From Skeletonema tropicum (Eukaryota; Bacillariophyta; Thalassiosirophyceae; Thalassiosirales; Thalassiosiraceae): a stretch of 64,000 nucleotides of DNA. The notes under the pieces were generated by a model. That model saw only the letters and a program-made list of their open reading frames with translations, did no database searches and had not been told where the DNA came from. The position numbers and the translations under genes were made by a program. The DNA lies in contig CM074131.1 of the NCBI GenBank assembly GCA_037178625.1, positions 2,728,001-2,792,000 of the forward strand, given 5' to 3'. Each line of letters opens with the position of its first letter. The first letter of the stretch is position 1. Of the stretch, positions 1 to 9,012 are shown in pieces.

Positions 1-1205
1 TTAAAGAACAAGTAAGATTGAATTTTATCTCAGCTTGACATGCAACAAGATTTGCAGCAAGGAGGTGAATGAGGCACGGACTTCGGACCTAGAGATTTCG
101 CACGTAAATAAATTTACACGAATTCCCACGTCTTTTGCTCATAAGATTAGAATTTGCGCGCCAATGCTCTTTAACAAGACCACATCCCTTCAGACATCCG
201 TGGGGAAATGAACAAAACTACCATGATGATGGCATAGCGTGAAAAATCGTATCTCCTTGAATACCTTGAAACTCAGTCCGGGCCAGGACCATTTGAGCAG
301 CTGAGACTATGAAGAAACTACTGATCTACCTGCCGGACTGAGTTATAATAGTCACGCCCCAAACCTCAAAACCAAATACAAGCATACGAAATCTCGAAAT
401 GCAACCTCTGCCGTCATCAATTCAGCTCAATATGAATGGTATAACCGACCTCTCTCCACCAATCCTCGCCACCGCTTACATATATAGACATTGGGCGTTG
501 GTGTGGTTCATTGATAGTGACTTCATATGGCCATAGCGCTCCACCGGGTACCGTCGATGCTGCTACACATCACATCATCAATAATAAACGAATGTCACCC
601 ATTTCATTGTTCTATTCCGACCTCTGATCATGACGAGACAACTAAACACTACAGAAGAGCTCTCAATAATATGTAATGATCGCTTTGTGCCGTGGAGCTG
701 TTAAGGAGATCCGATTTCACTGACTGTACTACCATCGGCGAACTCAACCTTGTTATCACCATAGTCCAACACATGGTCATTCCTTGAACAAACTCCAATG
801 GTTTTGTTATTCAAATCAACCTTACCATCCGACAACAAAGACACAACAACTATTGTATTTTGTTGAAGAGACAGTGTCGTGGTTGGGTGACTTGAGGTTC
901 GATTAGGATGGAATAAGTGCACATATTGTCTCCGAAGAAGGCTGTTGTTATGGCGCTACATTGCTTCTGAATAGATCGGAGTGGAATCTTCAGCGACTTC
1001 GTAAGATTCTTCTGTTTCAATGAATATGTTTTCGACGGGTAAAGCTGCATATTGTCACTGCTGACATCGTTGGAATGCGCAAAGTGTTGCAGAATGGCTT
1101 CTCCTGGAGATAATGGTGGAGATCACCCCAACCTTTGCGCCCACCAAGATCCAGCAATCTATTTAACACACTATCGATAACTTTTACTTATACTAGGGTA
1201 ATACG
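1..1205. other. gene-poor flank of the copia element
   Basis: No gene is supported here. Two short minus-strand open frames (701-922 and 850-1050) overlap in different frames, lack any recognisable motif and have no conserved partner nearby. The sequence is ordinary in composition and may hold decayed repeat remnants. Confidence 0.5.
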
Positions 1206-1379
1206 TATTTTATCGATTGTGAGCTCATCGATCTTGGCTCTTGTCATGATCAGCCCTTCTTGGCTGATACGTGGAGGTAGGTGATTGCATTAGCTGCGAG
1301 AGACGACGTCAGCATACGTGGGCTGCTTCTTACCTTTCGTGCCGGCCCACTTATCCTGTTCACTCTGATTTCCAACACA
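1206..1379 (-). repeat. 3' LTR of copia element
   Basis: 174 bp, identical to 6370-6543. The last 30 codons of gag-pol and its TAG/TAA-type end at 1290 lie inside this repeat, so the coding frame overlaps both terminal repeats. Confidence 0.75.
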
Positions 1380-4300
1380 CTCCTGTGAGCCTGAATCAAT
1401 GGATTGCATTGGTTTAGACTCATCAATTCTTTCCTTCATCTTATCATAATGACTGGCCATGAGTTCATCAACATCCACTGGACCATGCTCATCGTGGGTA
1501 ATGTTCATGATAATGTTCCTGAATCGTCGGAACTTTGCTCCGCCGAGAGGTTTTGTGAAGAAGTCTCCGATCATTTCATCGGTTGGACAATATTGTAAGA
1601 CTGCTTCCTTTCGCTTCAACACGTCCGCTACAAAGAAGTACCTGACATTCATATGTCTGGTTCGCTTGCTGCTTGAGCCTCTCCCGTTGGTCTCTAGCAA
1701 CATGGCACTCATGTTGTCTTGATGAATGACAGATGGCTTGAGTGGATATCCCTGTGCCTCCATGAAATATCGAGTCCAAAGGATGGCAGGCATATTATCA
1801 TGCACCCCCACGACTTCAGCTTCTGTTGAACTAGTTGTGTTTATCTTTTGACCACTGGATGACCCGTCGATCATTCCCCTTCCGAAGGTCATGTACCCTC
1901 CGGTGTGGCTTCTCATGTCATCGTGCACCGCAAATGCTCCATCAATGAACCAGTGATTTTGGTCGAGGTATTCTGCTTCAATGGTCAGCCGTAGCCATTT
2001 TGTTCTTCTGATGTATTTCATTGCTCTTGCTAGCTTCTTGTAATCATCCTCGTCGGGTGTCTTCACTCTCTTGGTGAGGAAGGATACGACCAGCCTTAGA
2101 TCGGGCCTAGCCCGCTGGGATCCAAACAAAATCTGTGCTGTCTTGGATCGGAACAGTTCAGCTCTCTTTTCGTCAAGCTTCGGCGCGTTATCTCTTGTTT
2201 TGAAGAGGTGATCAGCTGCTGGAGTGGCAGCATATCCGTCCATATCGTCCGGAAGATCCTCTAGCACTCCATCGAAGAATTTTTCCATATCAACGATAAT
2301 CTTTTTGGCGTCCGAGAAGTCTAGGGTCATGCCGAGGTATTCATGTACCTTTCCTCTAGTAACAGCTAGGTTGCCCACCTTTCCGTATTCTTTTTGCAGT
2401 AGATCGATGATGTCACTGACAACGTCCTCGCTCACATGGGAGATCTTCAGATCATCCACATGCCACACGATGGTGCACTGTTTCCCATCAATCATTTTAT
2501 TCACCACGCACCAGTCATACGGGTTGACTTCAAAGCCATTGTCGACCATGAAGCGGGTGAGCTTCTTCCAGAACAATACTGCCGCAAGAAGAGTCCCATA
2601 TAGTGCGACGTTTAACCTGCAGTAGATGTATGGCTCTCCTCGACGGTGGTGCACAAACTCTTGATATGTAGGTGGATCGATTTTTGCCAGTAGCATCGCC
2701 ATTTCGCCGTCCAACATTACATGCACATCCTTTTTGTCCTTTGGCCATTTTGTCTGTAGGAATGCACCTGGAATATCTGCAGTAGCAACGGCTCTTTTTT
2801 CATATGCATCTATCATGCATGTCAACATGATTGAGGCTTGCCTCACTGTCGGAGAAGATGCCTCCATTTTTGTCGTGTATAATCTCTGTGGTCGACCGTC
2901 AGCACAGCCACGTCCCTTGATAATCCCATTTCTTTTCTCTTTCAAGTACATGAGATAGTTGAGTGCATTTGCTCTCTCTTCTTTTGTCATTTCATACCAG
3001 TGTTTAGGCTGGAAACCCTGCATGTCGTGTATTTGCTGTAGCTCCTTCGTGATGGCTTCTTCTGCCAGGTCCTCCTTGCCTTGTTGTTTAAATACTTTGA
3101 GCCCCTTTTTCCAGTTCATTTGCTCGGTGACGAGTGTGATTTCTTCCATCATAAACGCATATTCACTTAGAGGCATGTCGTCACTATCAAGGCCTTCCTT
3201 CCAGCCGAGGTGTCCTGTCAGGAACATACACTCAGCTGTCACCCGTGCGAGTTCGAATTCCTCTGGATCAAGCTTTGTTTCCTCCACTCCTGTCTCACAG
3301 TCATCATTAAGGGTAAGCATTACCATTTCAATATCGTCAGGTATTTCACTGCCTTCCATGGCAAACACATTGTAGTTCTTCCTTGGCTGGTTGCGCAAGT
3401 TCATCCTGTTGTACGTACGCTCTTCATTTGCATCCGCGTCATCCTCAGTTTCGAGATGACCATTGTCTGCTTCATCTTCAACGTCTTCAACATCATGGCC
3501 ATCTTCATCTTCATTTACACTGTCGAGGTGATCATCCACTCCTGGGATTTCCTCGTCGTCACCCACTCCTGGGATTTCCTCGTCGTCAGAGTCGGGCGTA
3601 TTATTATTATCATCATTCACTTCTGCATTTTCCTCCGGTTCTGCATTGTCATCATTCACTCCTGCATTTTCCTCGGATTCTTGTGCATCATCTTCTGCCA
3701 TAGCATCCTCTGTTGCCTCTGCTGCAGTCACTTCATACTCGACATCATCTTCAGCTTCATCGTCATCTTCTTCATCGTCATCATCTTCTCTGAGAGCATT
3801 GTAGTAGTTACCATCGTTGCTGTCGTCATCACTTTCATCATCATCATTACTATTTCCGGTGCCTTCACTGCCATTGTCTTCATAATCGCTGTCATCGTCA
3901 TCGTCATCATCATCATTCACTCCTGCGTTCGCCTCATCAAGTGGGAGATCGTCTTCATCACGGTCGAGGTCAGCGTAGAGGATGTCCAGGTCTTCACCGG
4001 CAGTGTTAGTGAAGGTGAGAGTTTTGGATGCTTTCTGCCGACGTGCCAAACGGTGAACTTGGTCAATAACCCCCTGCGGCATGGGCAGAGGTGTGAAGCT
4101 GCGACGGTGAATGCGGCGTCCAGTGGAAAGATTCAAGAAGTAATACGAGTTGTCTCCGTCTGCTGGCCGAAGAGCGATAGCTCCAATTGTACGACTGTCC
4201 ATGGAATTGTCATGTTCTTCATGAGTTTGTACGTAGTCTCCCAATCCAACCTTGCAGTGAGCATGAACATCAAGGGAACGATTCACAATGAGTTCAGCGG

Positions 4301-6392
4301 GACTTTGAGTTTGAGAGACGCCACCTTTTAATGGGAACATATTCCTCCAAAACACTGCAGCAAACACCATTTCGGCGACCAAGACTGGTGGGTAGTGAGT
4401 GAAAGGAAGGGTGTTGTAGCTAGCTCTCACTCTCTCCTTGATGGTGCGGTTGAACCGTTCAACTTCGGGAACATGTTCATCCCTTGCAACGATGTGCAAT
4501 TGGACGTGTAAGTTAGCAATATCATCACGCATCGATTCAAATTGATTGTCAGCAAGCATTATCTTCACACGAAATCCTCTCACAATGTATAGACCGATGA
4601 TTTTCTTAAAATGTTCGATGATATGACTCGTTTTCATGGTAGCAAGTCTTCCAGCGGTACCAAATTTAATATGTTCGGAGATGGTCATGAGGAAAGGAAT
4701 TCCCGTAACCTTCATAATGTCAACGGAGAGTGTTACATTCTTGTAGTGCTCCATAATGTGTCGAGGTATTTCAATGTGTTGCACACGAATGGGAGGTGGT
4801 TTCACTCTGGTAGTCTTGCCCTTCAGGTTTCCCAAATCAGGGCCATAGATTATCTCAGCATTTCTGACATCTTGTGCAGTCACGGGGCAGTTTTTGATCA
4901 ATTTGTTCTGGATATAACGAATGAAGTCAGCTGTGGATGGCCGGCCGAGTCGTCGCTGGAGTATTCTCGCCTGATCTGCTTTGGCAACGTCCTGTCCAGA
5001 GAATTTTAGTTTGTTATCGTCTACTGTAGTGATTAGAATGGTGCTCTCTTCAGTTCGTTCGTGCATATCAAAACAATATAAACGGTTACTTCTCTCAGTG
5101 AACCGGACTACTCTCCCATCCTCCTTGATCACATTGAATGAGTTGCCCAGAGCACTATCGTAAGTGACTCTAAATCTCTCCTTCATGCGGCTCAAAGAAA
5201 GAATATTAGCGACTCCACCGTGGAGAAGCCATACCCAGCCTAGTCCTGGAAGCTTTCCTCTCCACCGCGTAGTCTTTACCCCCGCATTGCATCTGATTGT
5301 TAAAACCGTGTCAGATTCATAAATTTCTTTCAATAGGTCAGGATTGCTGACGAGATCGACCGATGACCCGCAATCCATGACCAGCATTTTGTTGTTAGAA
5401 GGAGGATTCGACCTCTTTTGATCCCCCCCACTGTGATCAATATTTGATTGAACGAAGATGAGCGATTCCATAATTTCACTACAGTATACATCACAATCAT
5501 TCTCTGGAGCATGAGGCTCGGGACAGTTACTTACAGAGTCATCACCACCGCCACCACCAGATTCTACTTCCGTCACACTTCCACCAATATGTAGGACCGT
5601 TCCGTCTTTGTGCTTGGTAGCAGTGCATGTACCACGGTGTTGCCTGCCGCATCGTTCGCACGTCACCCGGTGATTGTCAGTGTTTTCGTTGCCATCCTGA
5701 TCCCCGACCTGGTTGAACGAAACTCCCAACTCGGTGTCACTTGTTGCCTTTTTCTTCTGCCTCTTGTCAGCATGCCAGTGGTTGAGCAAATTGTAGGCCT
5801 TGATTAGGGTGACAGGGTACTTGTCCACTCCACTGAGATAGGCCCGGTCGAAGTCCTGAATCATCCCGCCATAGCGATCTTGATCAGACGCAAGGACGAA
5901 GTGCATGGCTTCCATCTTCGATTGTTGCAACGTCATGTATTCCGTTTTGGTGTCACCGTCGAGCTTTGTGTGATCATCAATATTCAACGACTTGCAGTGC
6001 ATCTTGAGGAGTGATAGATAGGCGTAGATAAAAGGTTCATCATCCCCCCCAATGAGTTCTTGCACAGTGGCCTTCAGATCCTTGAACCGCTTGAGGAAGG
6101 TTGCATTGGGTTCACCCTTATGCTGACGAATCATCATGAACTCCCTGAGACATACAAATAGCGTTTTCACAGGTTGCTTAGTGCTCTTAAAACCCACCGA
6201 TAGGTTGAGCAGCATCTTGCGTAGGAGGAACACATCCATCTTCTTTTCCATCTCGTCGTATTTCTCATGTTCCTTGAGGGTTGACTTGACCTCGTCACTG
6301 CATTGTCCGATGTAGAGATGGAACACCTGCGTAAGCTCATTCTCTACTAGCTCCTCCCGTTTAAGGTCATATTTTATCGATTGTGAGCTCAT
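1290..6392 (-). CDS. copia Gag-Pol polyprotein (1700 aa)
   Basis: One frame carries all Ty1/copia domains in order. A gag region is followed by a shortened zinc knuckle near residue 245 (CERCGRQHRGTC, spacing C-x2-C-x3-H-x3-C instead of C-x2-C-x4-H-x4-C). A retropepsin-like site MDCGSS lies near 335, with Cys where Thr or Ser is usual. The integrase D,D,E core is at about 556 (VDIM), 613 (LADNQ) and 642 (PEVERFNRT). Next comes a very acidic Asp/Glu-rich linker at about 810-1000. The reverse transcriptase has HVDDLK near 1311, and RNase H has DGAFAVHD near 1484 with STEAE and QDN downstream. Integrase before RT defines copia rather than gypsy. Gag and Pol share a frame with no internal stop. 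The length is at the high end for the family, mainly because of the acidic linker. Confidence 0.93.
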   Translation of the reverse strand: MSSQSIKYDLKREELVENELTQVFHLYIGQCSDEVKSTLKEHEKYDEMEKKMDVFLLRKMLLNLSVGFKSTKQPVKTLFVCLREFMMIRQHKGEPNATFLKRFKDLKATVQELIGGDDEPFIYAYLSLLKMHCKSLNIDDHTKLDGDTKTEYMTLQQSKMEAMHFVLASDQDRYGGMIQDFDRAYLSGVDKYPVTLIKAYNLLNHWHADKRQKKKATSDTELGVSFNQVGDQDGNENTDNHRVTCERCGRQHRGTCTATKHKDGTVLHIGGSVTEVESGGGGGDDSVSNCPEPHAPENDCDVYCSEIMESLIFVQSNIDHSGGDQKRSNPPSNNKMLVMDCGSSVDLVSNPDLLKEIYESDTVLTIRCNAGVKTTRWRGKLPGLGWVWLLHGGVANILSLSRMKERFRVTYDSALGNSFNVIKEDGRVVRFTERSNRLYCFDMHERTEESTILITTVDDNKLKFSGQDVAKADQARILQRRLGRPSTADFIRYIQNKLIKNCPVTAQDVRNAEIIYGPDLGNLKGKTTRVKPPPIRVQHIEIPRHIMEHYKNVTLSVDIMKVTGIPFLMTISEHIKFGTAGRLATMKTSHIIEHFKKIIGLYIVRGFRVKIMLADNQFESMRDDIANLHVQLHIVARDEHVPEVERFNRTIKERVRASYNTLPFTHYPPVLVAEMVFAAVFWRNMFPLKGGVSQTQSPAELIVNRSLDVHAHCKVGLGDYVQTHEEHDNSMDSRTIGAIALRPADGDNSYYFLNLSTGRRIHRRSFTPLPMPQGVIDQVHRLARRQKASKTLTFTNTAGEDLDILYADLDRDEDDLPLDEANAGVNDDDDDDDDSDYEDNGSEGTGNSNDDDESDDDSNDGNYYNALREDDDDEEDDDEAEDDVEYEVTAAEATEDAMAEDDAQESEENAGVNDDNAEPEENAEVNDDNNNTPDSDDEEIPGVGDDEEIPGVDDHLDSVNEDEDGHDVEDVEDEADNGHLETEDDADANEERTYNRMNLRNQPRKNYNVFAMEGSEIPDDIEMVMLTLNDDCETGVEETKLDPEEFELARVTAECMFLTGHLGWKEGLDSDDMPLSEYAFMMEEITLVTEQMNWKKGLKVFKQQGKEDLAEEAITKELQQIHDMQGFQPKHWYEMTKEERANALNYLMYLKEKRNGIIKGRGCADGRPQRLYTTKMEASSPTVRQASIMLTCMIDAYEKRAVATADIPGAFLQTKWPKDKKDVHVMLDGEMAMLLAKIDPPTYQEFVHHRRGEPYIYCRLNVALYGTLLAAVLFWKKLTRFMVDNGFEVNPYDWCVVNKMIDGKQCTIVWHVDDLKISHVSEDVVSDIIDLLQKEYGKVGNLAVTRGKVHEYLGMTLDFSDAKKIIVDMEKFFDGVLEDLPDDMDGYAATPAADHLFKTRDNAPKLDEKRAELFRSKTAQILFGSQRARPDLRLVVSFLTKRVKTPDEDDYKKLARAMKYIRRTKWLRLTIEAEYLDQNHWFIDGAFAVHDDMRSHTGGYMTFGRGMIDGSSSGQKINTTSSTEAEVVGVHDNMPAILWTRYFMEAQGYPLKPSVIHQDNMSAMLLETNGRGSSSKRTRHMNVRYFFVADVLKRKEAVLQYCPTDEMIGDFFTKPLGGAKFRRFRNIIMNITHDEHGPVDVDELMASHYDKMKERIDESKPMQSIDSGSQECVGNQSEQDKWAGTKGKKQPTYADVVSRS

Positions 6393-6543
6393 CGATCTTG
6401 GCTCTTGTCATGATCAGCCCTTCTTGGCTGATACGTGGAGGTAGGTGATTGCATTAGCTGCGAGAGACGACGTCAGCATACGTGGGCTGCTTCTTACCTT
6501 TCGTGCCGGCCCACTTATCCTGTTCACTCTGATTTCCAACACA
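6370..6543 (-). repeat. 5' LTR of copia element
   Basis: 174 bp, base-for-base the same as 1206-1379. It contains the gag-pol start codon (ATG at 6390-6392), an arrangement known from Ty1, whose Gag also starts inside the 5' LTR. Confidence 0.75.
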
Positions 6544-6903
6544 AAGTGTATTCTCTCTTATGGTTATGGATGTTTATGTTTATCTGCATGCATTTATGTC
6601 GAATAACACGAATCTGTGGGCCTCATAAATTATGATGATGCAACAATAAGATATATCCATCAATGATATGCGTCTAAAGTTCATTATTTTAACAGGTGCT
6701 TGTCGTCGATAGTGCTGAAATATTTGTTATAACACCATCGTTCATTGCTCATGAGGAGTTGAGGATACACTTATACTTATTCATGTGCACTAATTGGCTT
6801 GCATTTTACATCATATGTAGAAATCGGTAAATACCAAGCTGCTCCATTTATTCATAAATATATAGGCATCACGAGCATTATATCTAAATAATGAGAGGAG
6901 CTA

Positions 6904-7002
6904 AGTCGTTCGTTCTTCGTTCTGTCGTTCTGTCGGTCGTTCGTTCTGTCGTTCTGTCGGTCGGTCGGTCGTTCTGTCGTTCTGTCGTTCTGTCGTTCTG
7001 TC
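6904..7002. repeat. 8-bp minisatellite (ttctgtcg)n
   Basis: About 100 bp of head-to-tail TTCTGTCG with interspersed GGTCG variants. It lies between the copia 5' end and the next repeat. No coding potential. Confidence 0.8.
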
Positions 7003-7040
7003 CGGGCCCTTTGGCGTGTCCTTTGGCCTTCACGGGCATT

Positions 7041-7292
7041 TTCGATCGACTCTTTCTTTGATTGGCTTGATTTGACCCCTTGCCCCCCCGTTTTTAGAAT
7101 TTTCGATTGACTCTTTCTTTGATTGGCTTAGATTTGATTGTTCAGGGGGGACACCCCCCTTGCCCCCCCGTTTTTAGAATTTTCGATTGACTCTTTCTTT
7201 GATTGGCTTAGATTTGATTGTTCAGGGGGGACACCCCCCCTTGCCCCCCCGTTTTTAGAATTTTCGATTGACTCTTTCTTTGATTGGCTTAG
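7041..7292. repeat. 80-bp tandem repeat, three copies
   Basis: Three copies with a period of 80-81 bp. Each holds the block TGCCCCCCCG (starting at 7081, 7161 and 7242) followed by TTTTTAGAATTTTCGATTG and a TTTCTTTGATTGGCTTA segment. The copies are nearly identical apart from C-run length. No gene is seen. Confidence 0.85.
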
Positions 7293-7354
7293 AGAAAACC
7301 CGCGCAGCGGCTAGACGAGCGTCAGCGAGGCTAGTCTTTAATACAACCGCACCA

Positions 7355-7755
7355 TGACGGAGGTGTCCGTGATTCATTCTGAGTAGCTATGTTTCTTTAG
7401 CGACTCAGATAAGATGGTTCAACTTTATCGCTAAGAAGTGTCATCTGCCGTGAGGTTTTCATCTTGTTCCTTCGGGTGCTTGGGAGTTTCTTGTTGTGAC
7501 GGACGGACGATAATGGAGGGCGCAGATCTCGATCGTTCCTCTCATTCGATCTTTTGGGATCGGCATGCAACCTCCATGTCGATTGGCACGCCTAGACGTT
7601 TGGGTTTAGCTGTTAGTTTGTAGAAAATAATCGATATAATATCGACGATTGTTCTTTTGACAGTGTTGTTGTAGAGAATAATCAATAGCTCTACATTGTA
7701 TATTGGAATATTACTTTGTATCCATCCTCTGTGCGCCATAAGGGCACCTTCGTGT
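7355..7755. repeat. left LTR of TRIM-like element
   Basis: 401 bp. It shares its first ~140 bp (from TGACGGAGG) and last ~110 bp (to CTTCGTGT) with 8731-9007, but carries about 124 bp more in the middle (roughly 7495-7645). It starts TG but does not end CA. Confidence 0.75.
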
Positions 7756-7766
7756 GGTTATGAGCC
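7756..7766 (+). other. putative primer-binding site (tRNA-iMet anticodon arm)
   Basis: GGTTATGAGCC directly abuts the left LTR and is the reverse complement of the initiator tRNA-Met anticodon stem-loop. The following bases (TTCGCGCCTTC) also roughly resemble the complement of the tRNA segment 5' of it. The family rule comes from Drosophila copia and Ty5; use in this organism is inference. Confidence 0.6.
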
Positions 7767-7786
7767 TTCGCGCCTTCATCTACCAC

Positions 7787-8359
7787 AGACTCTGCTTCCT
7801 CACGATCTGATGATGGAAGACTCTGCTTCTTCATCTGAATATCTTCTCTAACACTGGAAGATATCATGGTGGAATCTTATGATAGACGCAATCGATTCCT
7901 CAAACAGCCTAACTCCTCATCCGAGAGAGAGCATCTTCTGCACGTCTGCAGAAGATGTATATATACTCTCTGGAGTATATCTATACACCACTCTTTTTTT
8001 TTTTTTTTTTTATTGCTTAACATATATCTACTTGGTTATTAATGAAATCTACGTGTAAACAAGCGCATGGGAAACTCCGCTACTTCGAGAGAAGTAGCCT
8101 GAAAACCCACACGATGGTCTTCTGACACCAGGTTGACACCTTTGGCGATAAAGAGTGGTGTATAGATATACTCCAGAGAGTATATATACATCTTCTGCAG
8201 ACGTGCAGAAGATGCTCTCTCTCGGATGAGGAGTTAGGCTGTTTGAGGAATCGATTGCGTCTATCATAAGATTCCACCATGATATCTTCCAGTGTTAGAG
8301 AAGATATTCAGATGAAGAAGCAGAGTCTTCCATCATCAGATCGTGAGGAAGCAGAGTCT
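7787..8359. repeat. 210-bp near-perfect inverted repeat (hairpin)
   Basis: Arm 7787-7997 is the reverse complement of arm 8150-8359, with essentially no mismatch, around a 152-bp spacer that starts with a T run of about 20. Smaller palindromes (around CTGCAGAAGATG and TCTGGAGTATA) sit within each arm. A transcript through it would fold into a long double strand. Perfect arms imply recent formation or constant correction. Confidence 0.85.
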
Positions 8360-8720
8360 TCCATTCTATCTTCTGCAGGTGCTTTTATCTTCGATGAACT
8401 TGCAGAAGACTTCTGACTCCATCGTTTCGTACGTTGTGGAGAAAGAGCCTTTCTTGGCTCCAACTCTCTCTTGTTTGGAGGGAGCATCGCAGAGTATATC
8501 AGACTTTCTCTAGTTTGGAGGAAGTATCTCAAGAGTTTCAGACTCTCTCTTGTTTGGAGGGAGCACATCAAGTCGGTTTCTATTCAAGTTTTCGACCTAT
8601 GAGATTCAAAAATGACCCCAGAGATGAGTTTTATTCGAATTACGATTTAGTCTTTGGATTGGTTCCAATGATTATCAAGATCACGTTCTCATTCTATCTC
8701 CGCTCATACTTCTCGTCGAT

Positions 8721-8730
8721 AGAGAGGGAG
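8721..8730 (+). other. putative polypurine tract
   Basis: AGAGAGGGAG ends exactly at the first base of the right LTR, where a plus-strand primer is expected in an LTR element. Confidence 0.6.
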
Positions 8731-9007
8731 TGACGGAGGTGTCCGTGATTCATTCTGAGTAGCTATGTTTCTTTAGCGACTCAGATAAGATGGTTCAACT
8801 TTATCGCTAAGAAGTGTCATCTGCCGTGAGGTTTTCATCTTGTTCCTTCGGGTGCTTGTGAGTTTCCTTGCTGTTTTTACCATGTTTATAATATCGACGA
8901 TTGTTCTTTTGACAGTGTTGTTGTAGAGAATAATCAATAGCTGTACATTGTATATTGGAATATTACTTTGTATCCATCCTCTGTGCGCCATAAGGGCACC
9001 TTCGTGT
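8731..9007. repeat. right LTR of TRIM-like element
   Basis: 277-bp copy of the left repeat lacking its middle block; the parts present are almost identical. Since the two LTRs of one insertion start out identical, the length difference is a later deletion or insertion, or the result of recombination between two subfamilies. Confidence 0.75.
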
Positions 9008-9012
9008 CACCA

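Larger units (their letters stand above)
1206..6543 (-). mobile_element. Ty1/copia LTR retrotransposon, intact
   Basis: A complete copia-type element on the minus strand. It consists of one uninterrupted gag-pol frame between two identical 174-bp direct repeats (1206-1379 and 6370-6543). In element orientation the repeat begins TGTGTTGG and ends in AAAATA rather than the usual CA. Identical repeats and an open frame point to a recent insertion. I see no target-site duplication: the five bases outside each end do not match. This could reflect recombination between elements or a mis-set boundary. No half-tRNA or CCA-type primer site is obvious directly after the 5' repeat. Confidence 0.88.
7355..9007. 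mobile_element. non-autonomous LTR element (TRIM-like) with internal hairpin
   Basis: A 1.65-kb element with every structural mark of an LTR retroelement but no coding frame. Direct terminal repeats lie at 7355-7755 and 8731-9007. The five-base duplication CACCA flanks it at 7350-7354 and 9008-9012. Immediately after the left repeat is GGTTATGAGCC, and immediately before the right repeat is the purine tract AGAGAGGGAG. GGTTATGAGCC is complementary to the anticodon stem-loop of eukaryotic initiator tRNA-Met (GGCTCATAACC), the half-tRNA priming site known from Drosophila copia and yeast Ty5. The centre is filled by a long inverted repeat. Mobilisation would need an autonomous partner in trans; the copia element at 1-6.5 kb has a different terminal repeat. 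Confidence 0.75.

Noticed and set aside
3210..4331. 373-codon plus-strand frame
   Set aside because: Antisense of the acidic linker of copia gag-pol; its Ile/Val/Phe richness mirrors GAT/GAA codons.
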